A DNA stretch of 15,152 bases from contig URDV01000022.1 in the NCBI GenBank assembly GCA_900546605.1, positions 1 to 15,152 of the forward strand. Direction: 5' to 3'. This DNA comes from an uncultured Prevotella sp. Its GTDB lineage: Bacteria; Bacteroidota; Bacteroidia; Bacteroidales; Bacteroidaceae. Under the pieces are notes generated by a model, which worked only from the letters and a program-made list of their open reading frames with translations, did no database searches and was not told where the DNA came from. The translations under genes were made by a program, and so were the position numbers. How positions within the stretch are numbered: position 1 is the stretch's first letter; every line of letters begins with the position of its first letter. Shown here one piece after another: positions 8,109 through 14,259 of the stretch.

Positions 8109-8171
8109 CGTGTAGCTAAAACCTATGTGTGGCCTTTTTAGGGCTGGATATGTTTTAGTTGCACGTTTTTT
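8109..8171 (+). terminator. Probable terminator of the CoA-transferase gene
   Basis: A 14-bp stem with two G-T wobbles (8109-8122 with 8152-8165) encloses a smaller G/C-containing hairpin (GGCCT region with AGGGCT) and is followed by six T (8166-8171). The large loop makes it less typical than the other terminators in the window. Confidence 0.7.
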
Positions 8172-8262
8172 AATGTTGCATGACAACGCCAATAAATAGC
8201 TTTCATTTGTCGGTATAGCGTTAATTAATGTGTAATGATGGGTAGCTAATCCGTTTTTGTAG

Positions 8263-8270
8263 TATATTTG
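8263..8270 (+). promoter_or_regulatory. Promoter -7 element for the ftsX operon
   Basis: TATATTTG fits the TAnnTTTG consensus and is followed by TAC, as in many Bacteroidetes promoters. No clear -33 TTTG is seen at the usual spacing. Transcription would begin near 8277, about 35 bases before the ftsX ATG. Confidence 0.66.
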
Positions 8271-8311
8271 TACGAATTTAGCCATAGAATACACAAAAAT
8301 TGCAATCAATC

Positions 8312-9202
8312 ATGAGCAAACCACATAAAAAGATACGTACAGCGGGTCGTTTTGGTACATTTACCACATGCATTAGCACCACATTGGTACTTGTGCTTTT
8401 AGGCATTGTTGTGCTATTTGTTAGTGTAGGTAATAATTATAGTCGTCAGTTGCGCGAGGGGCTTACCATTGAGGTTATGCTCAGCGATAGTATAGCACCC
8501 GCACAGCAAGCAGCAACGCTCACAGCACTGCGCCATGCTCCTTATGCACGTCAGGTAAATTACATATCGAAGGAGCAAGGCATTTGCGACATGAATGAAG
8601 TGATGGGGGGTGACATAGGCACATTTGAAGGCACATCACCTGTGCCTGCAGAGTTTGAGGTTTATCTGAAATATGATTATGCCAATGTCGACTCCATTAG
8701 TCGCTACGAGCGTAGCATGCGTAGCTTGCCAGGAGTGGTTGAGGTGAACTATCCACGTGACATTATGCAGAGTCTTGATCGTACTATTCCTGCCATTGGC
8801 TTGGGACTGCTTGTGGTAGCAGCGTTATTGGCCTTGGTTTCGTTCTCGCTCATCAACAACACTATACGCATGAATGTGTATGCAAGACGTTATAGCATAC
8901 ACACAATGAAATTGGTGGGCGCCAGTTGGGGCTTTATACGTCGTCCCTTCATAGCCCAAGCATTGCGCATAGGCGTAGTGGCTGCCATTATAGCAGGTGG
9001 CTTGCTGGGAGCGGGCATTTATTATTTGCAGTTTGAAGCAGGGGCAGGCGACATTTACATTAATCAACTCATTACGCCTGAGGTGTGGATTTTTACCTTG
9101 GGGTGTGTGTTAGTGTGTGGCATTTGCTTGACTGCATGGTCGGCTTACTTATCGGTGAACCATCATTTGCGCATGCGCGGTGGCGATGTATACGTTCAGT
9201 AA
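8312..9202 (+). CDS. ftsX: Cell division protein FtsX
   Basis: FtsX is the inner-membrane partner of the ATPase FtsE. The complex passes a signal across the membrane to activate cell-wall hydrolases during division. The 296-residue protein has the family layout: a short basic cytoplasmic start, TM1 (about 19-40), a periplasmic domain of about 120 residues, then three C-terminal membrane segments (starting near IGLGLLVVAALL, LRIGVVAAIIAG and WIFTLGCVLVCG). The segment between TM2 and TM3, with LINNTIRMNVYARRYSI and HTMKLVGAS, is typical of FtsX. ATG 8312 is preferred over the in-frame TTG at 8300 because ATG is the normal start and MSKPHKK fits the family. ftsE is not adjacent, as is usual in Bacteroidetes. 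It is the first gene of the ftsX - DUF3098 - uppP - truB - queA block. Confidence 0.93.
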   Translation: MSKPHKKIRTAGRFGTFTTCISTTLVLVLLGIVVLFVSVGNNYSRQLREGLTIEVMLSDSIAPAQQAATLTALRHAPYARQVNYISKEQGICDMNEVMGGDIGTFEGTSPVPAEFEVYLKYDYANVDSISRYERSMRSLPGVVEVNYPRDIMQSLDRTIPAIGLGLLVVAALLALVSFSLINNTIRMNVYARRYSIHTMKLVGASWGFIRRPFIAQALRIGVVAAIIAGGLLGAGIYYLQFEAGAGDIYINQLITPEVWIFTLGCVLVCGICLTAWSAYLSVNHHLRMRGGDVYVQ

Positions 9203-9235
9203 TGCATAAAAACTAAAAGGTTACGTTGACTTAAA

Positions 9236-9280
9236 GGCTTCATCAGTAAACTCTCAACATAATAGCCTACTAATGAAGTC
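9236..9280 (+). other. Imperfect stem-loop between ftsX and the DUF3098 gene
   Basis: GGCTTCATCAGT (9236-9247) can pair with ACTAATGAAGTC (9269-9280), 11 of 12 positions including one G-T wobble, around a 21-base loop. No T-tract follows, so transcription may continue into the next gene. It could be an RNA-processing or stability element that sets the ratio of ftsX to the downstream genes. Confidence 0.4.
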
Positions 9281-9316
9281 GAAAATTTAGCTAATAAACA
9301 AACACATATATATAGT

Positions 9317-9580
9317 ATGAAACAAACCGCAAAGAAGGTTTTTGCTTTCGACCGCATGAACTTCATTCTTTTGGCCATAGGCATGGCAGTCGTAATTATC
9401 GGTATGATTTTAATGTCGGGTTCAGGTTCAACTGAAACAACATTTGACCCCGCCATCTTTAATGCACAACACATTAAGGTGGCTCCTGCCGTGTGCTTGT
9501 TTGGCTACCTATTTATGGTGTATGCCATCATTCGCAAACCCAAAACAGACAAAATCACTAATAACGAAACAGAAGCATGA
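9317..9580 (+). CDS. DUF3098 family small membrane protein
   Basis: An 87-residue protein with two predicted membrane segments, FILLAIGMAVVIIGMILM (about 16-33) and VAPAVCLFGYLFMVYAII (about 55-72). A short, mostly polar loop (GSGSTETTFDPAIFN) lies between them and a charged cytoplasmic tail follows. The FDRMNF opening, the FDPxIFN loop and the position between ftsX and uppP are typical of DUF3098 in Bacteroidetes. Function is unknown; the constant neighbourhood suggests a role in cell-envelope or division work. Its stop codon overlaps the uppP start by ATGA (9577-9580), implying translational coupling. Confidence 0.88.
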   Translation: MKQTAKKVFAFDRMNFILLAIGMAVVIIGMILMSGSGSTETTFDPAIFNAQHIKVAPAVCLFGYLFMVYAIIRKPKTDKITNNETEA

Positions 9581-10404
9581 ACACTATACAAGCCCTGCTG
9601 ATGGGGTTGCTGCAAGGATTTACTGAATATTTGCCCGTAAGCAGCAGCGGACATTTGGCCATAGCTTCAGAATTGTTTGGTGTTGACGGTGAGAGTAATT
9701 TGCTCTTTACCATAACTGTACATGTGGCAACCGTGTTGAGTACACTCGTTATTTTAGGTAGCGAAATAGTTAATATCATAAAGGGTAGCTTCGGCTCTTT
9801 AAATCCGAATGGCAAGGGCCTTAACCGGTTGAACCCTGACCAACGTTATGTGTTAAACATCGTGGTGTCAATGATACCTATTGGTATTGTTGGTGTTTTC
9901 TTTAAAGACAAGGTTGAGGAAATATTTGGTTCTGGACTTATGGTAGTAGGTATATGCTTGCTACTGACGGCAGCTTTGCTCACTTTTTCTTATTTAGCAC
10001 GTCCGCGTCAGCGCGAAAACATATCGTTGCGTGATGCCTTTATTATTGGTTTGTCACAAGCATTGGCCGTGTTGCCTGGCTTGAGCCGTTCGGGCACAAC
10101 CATTGCTACAGGTTTGATGCTTGGTAATAAAAAGGCCAGTATGGCGCAATTTTCATTCTTAATGGTGATTCCTCCCATTCTGGGTGAAGCCTTGCTCGAT
10201 GTGTTGAAAATGCTGAAGGGTGAAGACCTTGGTGGCGAAATAGGCATGTTACCCCTTGCTGTAGGTTTTGTTGCAGCCTTTATTTCAGGCTGTGTGGCTT
10301 GCAAATGGATGATTGGTATTGTTAAGCGAGGCAAGCTTATATATTTTGCTTACTACTGTGCTTTAGCTGGTGTGGTTACGCTCATTTACTCATTGGTGAA
10401 GTAA
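9577..10404 (+). CDS. uppP: Undecaprenyl-diphosphatase UppP (BacA family)
   Basis: This integral membrane phosphatase converts undecaprenyl diphosphate to undecaprenyl phosphate, recycling the lipid carrier for peptidoglycan and surface glycan synthesis. It also gives background resistance to bacitracin. At 275 residues it has normal family length. Both active-site signatures are present: QGFTEYLPVSSSGH (13-26, with Glu17 and the SSSGH loop) and PGLSRSG (167-173, with Arg171). Multiple hydrophobic helices cover the rest. The start codon overlaps the DUF3098 stop. truB begins 9 bases after the uppP stop, so the genes are one transcription unit. Confidence 0.97.
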   Translation: MNTIQALLMGLLQGFTEYLPVSSSGHLAIASELFGVDGESNLLFTITVHVATVLSTLVILGSEIVNIIKGSFGSLNPNGKGLNRLNPDQRYVLNIVVSMIPIGIVGVFFKDKVEEIFGSGLMVVGICLLLTAALLTFSYLARPRQRENISLRDAFIIGLSQALAVLPGLSRSGTTIATGLMLGNKKASMAQFSFLMVIPPILGEALLDVLKMLKGEDLGGEIGMLPLAVGFVAAFISGCVACKWMIGIVKRGKLIYFAYYCALAGVVTLIYSLVK

Positions 10405-10413
10405 TACGCGCGC

Positions 10414-11298
10414 ATGGCTAAAAAAGAAATCGTTACAGACTACATTGTGCCTACCGCGGCCTTGAACGAATGTGGTGTGGTTGAAGCTAACGCAACTAAT
10501 GGAGCAGTGAACTTTAGCAGTATGGATGTGCTACATCAGTTCATTAGTAACCCAGAACTGCCCACGGCTGATGGCAACCCGATAGCAGGAGGAGTAATAC
10601 CCCTGATTATGGCTTTTGACAAACCACTGCACATGACATCATTTCAACTTGTGGCACGTGTGCGTGGACTCATAAGCCGAGCCATAGGGCGACGCAAAAT
10701 AAAAATAGGACATGCTGGCACACTTGACCCTTTAGCAACAGGTGTAATGGTTATTTGCCTTGGGCGAGCCACAAAACTTATTGAGCAGATGCAAGCTGGG
10801 GTAAAGGAGTATTATGCTACATTACAATTAGGAGCTACAACTCCCAGTTTTGACTTAGAGCATCCTATTGATCAAACTTATCCTACCGAGCATATTACGC
10901 AAGAGGCTATTGAAGCCGCGCTTGAACAGTTCAAGGGCGACATTATGCAAGTTCCTCCAGCGTTTTCGGCTTGCAAGGTTGAAGGTAAACGTGCATACGA
11001 TATGGCACGCAATGGTGAGCAAGTTGAATTGCGTGCTAAACCTTTGCGCATTGATGAAATTGAAATGACTGAATGTGATTTAGAACATCACCTTATTACC
11101 TTGCGTGTAGTATGTTCAAAGGGAACCTACATTAGAGCCTTGGCACGTGATATTGGCATAGCTTTAAATAGTGGAGCTCATTTAACTGCTCTACGTCGCA
11201 CAAGGGTGGGCGCATTCAACATAAGTCGTTGCTTCACGTTGGAGGCTTTTGAACACGAAATAAAAAGTCATCAACCTGCTACAACGGAAAAAATATAG
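10414..11298 (+). CDS. truB: tRNA pseudouridine-55 synthase TruB, with an N-terminal extension
   Basis: TruB converts uridine 55 of the T-loop of tRNA to pseudouridine in the cytoplasm. The core starts near residue 63 (PLIMAFDKP, the KP motif). It contains the catalytic loop GHAGTLDPLATG with Asp105, PPAFSACKVEGKRAYD and SKGTYIRALARDIG. The protein has 294 residues; Bacteroidetes homologues I recall begin close to the KP motif, so residues 1-60 form an extra, low-complexity-like N-terminus of unknown role. The start at 10414 is supported by its 9-base spacing from uppP; ATG codons at residues 37 and 66 are alternatives. queA follows after 36 bases, so two tRNA-modification genes are side by side. 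Confidence 0.95.
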   Translation: MAKKEIVTDYIVPTAALNECGVVEANATNGAVNFSSMDVLHQFISNPELPTADGNPIAGGVIPLIMAFDKPLHMTSFQLVARVRGLISRAIGRRKIKIGHAGTLDPLATGVMVICLGRATKLIEQMQAGVKEYYATLQLGATTPSFDLEHPIDQTYPTEHITQEAIEAALEQFKGDIMQVPPAFSACKVEGKRAYDMARNGEQVELRAKPLRIDEIEMTECDLEHHLITLRVVCSKGTYIRALARDIGIALNSGAHLTALRRTRVGAFNISRCFTLEAFEHEIKSHQPATTEKI

Positions 11299-11334
11299 AA
11301 TAAAAATCTACACATTTCTCCACATACAATATAT

Positions 11335-12387
11335 ATGAAACTCTCACAATTCAAATTCAAACTTCCTGAAGAGAAGATAGCACAATATCCTGCTCCTCAT
11401 CGCGATGAATGCCGTATGATGGTGTTACACCGCAAAACAGGGGATATTGAACACCTTATGTTCAAGGATTTGCTCACCTTCTTTGACGAGGAGGATGTGT
11501 TCGTGTTCAACGACACCAAGGTGTTTCCAGCACGACTTTATGGTAACAAAGAAAAAACAGGAGCACGCATTGAAGTGTTCTTGTTGCGCGAATTGAATCA
11601 GGAATTGCGCTTGTGGGATGTATTAGTTGACCCCGCGCGCAAAATACGTATAGGTAATAAACTTTACTTTGGCGAAGACAACTCTATTGTGGCCGAAGTA
11701 ATTGATAATACTACAAGTCGTGGCCGTACACTGCGTTTTTTGTATGATGGCGATCACGATGAGTTCAAACGCCAACTCTATGCACTTGGCGAGGCTCCCA
11801 TACCTCGTTTTGTAGGTCGTGAAAGTGAGCCTGAGGACTTGGAACGCTTCCAATGCATCTTTGCCCGTAACGAAGGAGCTGTAACAGCACCTACAGCAGG
11901 CATGCACTTCTCACGCGAAATGATGAAGCGTATGGAAATAAAAGGCATCGAAAACGCTTTTATTACCTTGCATTGTGGCTTAGGCAATTTCCGCAACACC
12001 GATGTTGAGGACCTTACGAAGCATAAAATGGACTCAGAGCAAATGTTTGTGAATGCTGAGTGCTGCCACCTGGTAAATAAGGCCAAAGACGAGGGACACA
12101 AGGTGTTGGCCGTTGGCACCACTGTGCAGCGTGCACTTGAGGCTTCGTGCAGTACCGATAATCGTATCAAGGAATTTGAAGGTTGGACCAACAAGTTCAT
12201 CTTTCCGCCCTACGACTTCCATGTAGCAGATGCCATGCTCTCTAACTTCCACTTACCTTATTCAACACTGCTCATGCTCACCGCAGCCTTTGGTAATTAC
12301 GATTACACAATGCATGCTTACAGTGAAGCATTGAAACACGACTACAAGTTCGGTCCGTTTGGCGATGTAATGCTAATAGTTGACTAA
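11335..12387 (+). CDS. queA: S-adenosylmethionine:tRNA ribosyltransferase-isomerase QueA
   Basis: QueA transfers and isomerises the ribosyl group of S-adenosylmethionine onto 7-aminomethyl-7-deazaguanine in tRNA, giving epoxyqueuosine at the wobble position of GUN-anticodon tRNAs. It has 350 residues, normal length. Family signatures include LPEEKIAQYP, DECRMMVL, VFNDTKVFPARL (57-68), GAVTAPTAGMHF (181-192), LHCGLGNFR (212-220), AVGTTVQRALE and NFHLPYSTLLMLTAAF. It is the last gene of the ftsX block by spacing. A long inverted repeat lies just after it. Confidence 0.97.
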   Translation: MKLSQFKFKLPEEKIAQYPAPHRDECRMMVLHRKTGDIEHLMFKDLLTFFDEEDVFVFNDTKVFPARLYGNKEKTGARIEVFLLRELNQELRLWDVLVDPARKIRIGNKLYFGEDNSIVAEVIDNTTSRGRTLRFLYDGDHDEFKRQLYALGEAPIPRFVGRESEPEDLERFQCIFARNEGAVTAPTAGMHFSREMMKRMEIKGIENAFITLHCGLGNFRNTDVEDLTKHKMDSEQMFVNAECCHLVNKAKDEGHKVLAVGTTVQRALEASCSTDNRIKEFEGWTNKFIFPPYDFHVADAMLSNFHLPYSTLLMLTAAFGNYDYTMHAYSEALKHDYKFGPFGDVMLIVD

Positions 12388-12398
12388 TTATTCATTTT

Positions 12399-12480
12399 TA
12401 GAGTGTTCAGTTCTGTACTTTTGCTTCATCTATGTTACATATTTGAATGCCAACTTATCTACTTAGAACTGAACACTTTA
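12399..12480 (+). repeat. 13-bp perfect inverted repeat between queA and the TonB-domain gene
   Basis: AGTGTTCAGTTCT (12402-12414) and its exact reverse complement (12465-12477) are 50 bases apart. Pairing can be extended by a G-T wobble and two A-T pairs at the outer ends to 16 bp. No T-tract follows, so it is a poor terminator. The possible -7 element at 12438-12445 lies between the arms, so the arms could be paired operator half-sites or an RNA stem. Confidence 0.6.
12438..12445 (+). promoter_or_regulatory. Possible promoter -7 element for the TonB-domain gene
   Basis: CATATTTG is one mismatch from TAnnTTTG. A TTTG at 12420-12423 lies upstream, but its 14-base spacing is shorter than usual. 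It is the best candidate in the queA to TonB-domain gap. Confidence 0.35.
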
Positions 12481-12496
12481 CTTTAACCCAATATTC

Positions 12497-12976
12497 ATGA
12501 AAAACAAAAATACTATCAACGTACTTGTTTCGTATAAACGCTTATTTACTTTACTGGTAGGAGCACTATTTATGTTTATACAGCCTATCGCGCTTCATGC
12601 AGCTAACCGTAATAACTGCACAGAATGTTGTCAACAACATGATGAAACGAAACCAATTGATAATGCGTCAGCCACAGTGCCCGCAACATACAAAAAAGGT
12701 ATGTCTGCCCTTTTTGCTTTCATAAAAGACAATACAGTATATCCTCAATCACTGGTCAAGGACAATATACAAGGTGCTGTAGTAGTTCGTTTCGTAGTAG
12801 ACACAAAGGGTAAGGTAAGCGACGCATATATTATAAAAGGTTTACATCCCGAAATGGATAAAGAAGCTGTGCGTGTAGTAAAAATGTTGGGCAAATTTAG
12901 TCCAGCAAAACTTAATGGTAAAAAAATACCAGTTTATTTCACTTTGCCCATAAGGTTTCGTATCCGTGGTAAATAG
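12497..12976 (+). CDS. Secreted stand-alone TonB C-terminal-domain protein
   Basis: This is a 159-residue protein with a basic start and a hydrophobic segment (about 15-34, RLFTLLVGALFMFIQPIAL then HAA) that acts as a signal peptide or a single membrane anchor. The C-terminal domain (about 66-156) has TonB_C features: the YPQSL opening (82-86), GAVVVRFVVDTKGKVSDA and the FSPAK turn near 134-138, with a final IPVYFTLPIRF strand. The usual Pro/Lys-rich periplasm-spanning linker is missing; a short polar stretch with Cys41, Cys44 and Cys45 takes its place. Without a linker it is unlikely to be a classical energy transducer; it may be an accessory or a periplasmic protein of unknown role. It is transcribed in the same direction as queA and mdh but is separated from both by more than 100 bases. 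Confidence 0.82.
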   Translation: MKNKNTINVLVSYKRLFTLLVGALFMFIQPIALHAANRNNCTECCQQHDETKPIDNASATVPATYKKGMSALFAFIKDNTVYPQSLVKDNIQGAVVVRFVVDTKGKVSDAYIIKGLHPEMDKEAVRVVKMLGKFSPAKLNGKKIPVYFTLPIRFRIRGK

Positions 12977-13038
12977 AATGTGATATAATATCCTTATTTT
13001 TTTGTGCAAATAGCAATGGTAAGTTGCGCGAAAGTTTG

Positions 13039-13046
13039 TACATTTG
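13039..13046 (+). promoter_or_regulatory. Promoter -7 element for mdh
   Basis: TACATTTG is a full TAnnTTTG match. A TTTG at a 19-22 base spacing is not evident. Transcription from about 13053 would leave a leader of roughly 55 bases before the ATG at 13109. Confidence 0.65.
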
Positions 13047-13108
13047 CGGTCGGAAACTGGATACCCTCCAGACATAACGAAACAAACACTTTTAAAAGTA
13101 AAAATATT

Positions 13109-14101
13109 ATGGCATTTTTATCAAACGAAAAGCTTTTGATTGTCGGTGCAGGCGGCATGATTGGTTCAAACATGGTACAGAGCGCATTGATGCTCGGTCT
13201 TACTCCCAACATTTGTCTTTATGACATCTATGAGCCAGGTGTTCATGGTGTGTTCGACGAAATTCAACAATGTGCCTTCCCTGGTGTAAACGTAACCTAC
13301 ACTGTTGATCCTGAAGTTGCCTTCACTGGTGCCAAGTACATCATTTCATCAGGTGGTGCTCCCCGTAAGGATGGCATGACTCGTGAAGACCTTCTCAAGG
13401 GTAACTGCAAGATCGCTGCTGAGTTCGGTGACAACATTAAGAAGTACTGCCCCGATGTAGAACACGTAGTAGTTATCTTCAACCCTGCTGACGTAACTGC
13501 TCTTACAGCTCTTATCCACTCAGGTTTGAAGCCCAACCAACTTACTTCACTCGCTGCTCTCGACTCAACTCGTTTGCAACAAGCTCTCGCCCTCGAATTT
13601 GGCGTACAGCAAGACAAGGTAACAGGTGCTCACACTTATGGTGGCCACGGTGAACAAATGGCTGTATTCGCTTCACAAGTGAAGGTTGACGGCAAGCCCC
13701 TTTCTGAAATGGGTCTCTCTGCTGAACGTTGGGAAGAGATTAAGCACCACACCGTACAGGGTGGTTCAAACATCATCAAGCTTCGTGGCCGTAGCTCTTT
13801 CCAAAGCCCTGCCTACAACGCTGTTAAGATGATTGAGGCTGCTATGGGTGGCGAACCCTTCACTTTGCCCGCAGGTTGCTACGTTAACTGCGACAAGTGT
13901 GGCTTCAAGAACGTAATGATGGCTATGCCTACTACTATCGACAAGACGGGTGTTCACTTCACTGAACCCCAAGGTACTCCCGATGAAATGGCTTCTCTCG
14001 CTAAGTCATACGAGCACCTTTGCAAGATGCGTGACGAAATCGTAGAACTCGGTATCGTTCCTGCTGTTGATAAGTGGACTGAGATGAATCCTAACTTGTA
14101 A
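13109..14101 (+). CDS. mdh: Malate dehydrogenase (NAD-dependent)
   Basis: This cytoplasmic enzyme interconverts malate and oxaloacetate with NAD. In fermenting Bacteroidales it runs mainly toward malate on the route to fumarate and succinate. It has 330 residues. Visible features are the Rossmann motif VGAGGMIGSN (12-21), Asp39 for NAD, and the substrate-loop arginines Arg86 and Arg92 (APRKDGMTRE). Asp152 and Arg155 are in LDSTRLQ, and the catalytic His180 is in GGHGE. An in-frame GTG at 13004 would add 35 residues, but it lies upstream of the promoter and its translation is unlike the family, so ATG 13109 is the start. Codon use differs from neighbouring genes, with many AAC, GAC, AAG, CTC and TTC codons, as expected for a highly expressed gene. 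The gene is monocistronic with its own terminator. Confidence 0.95.
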   Translation: MAFLSNEKLLIVGAGGMIGSNMVQSALMLGLTPNICLYDIYEPGVHGVFDEIQQCAFPGVNVTYTVDPEVAFTGAKYIISSGGAPRKDGMTREDLLKGNCKIAAEFGDNIKKYCPDVEHVVVIFNPADVTALTALIHSGLKPNQLTSLAALDSTRLQQALALEFGVQQDKVTGAHTYGGHGEQMAVFASQVKVDGKPLSEMGLSAERWEEIKHHTVQGGSNIIKLRGRSSFQSPAYNAVKMIEAAMGGEPFTLPAGCYVNCDKCGFKNVMMAMPTTIDKTGVHFTEPQGTPDEMASLAKSYEHLCKMRDEIVELGIVPAVDKWTEMNPNL

Positions 14102-14143
14102 TTTTTATATTATTACAAGTCCTGATTTATTACAAATAAATAC

Positions 14144-14199
14144 AGAGAGAGGAATCCTTACTCCCCAGTAATAGGGAGATTTGAGGATTCCTCTCTTTT
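14144..14199 (+). terminator. Strong terminator of mdh
   Basis: The 13-bp perfect stem AGAGAGGAATCCT (14146-14158) with 14184-14196 encloses an inner CTCCC/GGGAG hairpin. It is followed by TTT, part of a TTTTATGTTTTAT stretch. It lies 45 bases after the mdh stop and separates mdh from the opposite-strand gene that ends at 14260. Confidence 0.87.
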
Positions 14200-14213
14200 A
14201 TGTTTTATCTTTG
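14180..14213 (+). promoter_or_regulatory. Orphan plus-strand promoter, with no gene behind it
   Basis: TTTG (14180-14183) and TATCTTTG (14206-14213) are separated by 22 bases, close to the Bacteroidetes consensus TTTG-N19-21-TAnnTTTG. The -33 element overlaps the right arm of the mdh terminator. Downstream on this strand there is only a 13-codon frame (ATG at 14226) and then the antisense of the DUF4143 gene. Confidence 0.5.
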
Positions 14214-14259
14214 TAGTGAAAGATCATGAAAGGCGAAACGAATCACTTTTGCTTGACAA

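Noticed and set aside
8300..8311. TTG start four codons upstream in ftsX
   Set aside because: ATG 8312 gives the standard short basic N-terminus; nothing favours the TTG.
12402..12477. Insertion-sequence terminal repeats
   Set aside because: The enclosed segment is only 50 bases, there is no transposase gene and no flanking target-site duplication is evident.
13004..13108. N-terminal extension of malate dehydrogenase from an in-frame GTG
   Set aside because: It includes the TACATTTG promoter element and the added residues are unlike any malate dehydrogenase N-terminus.
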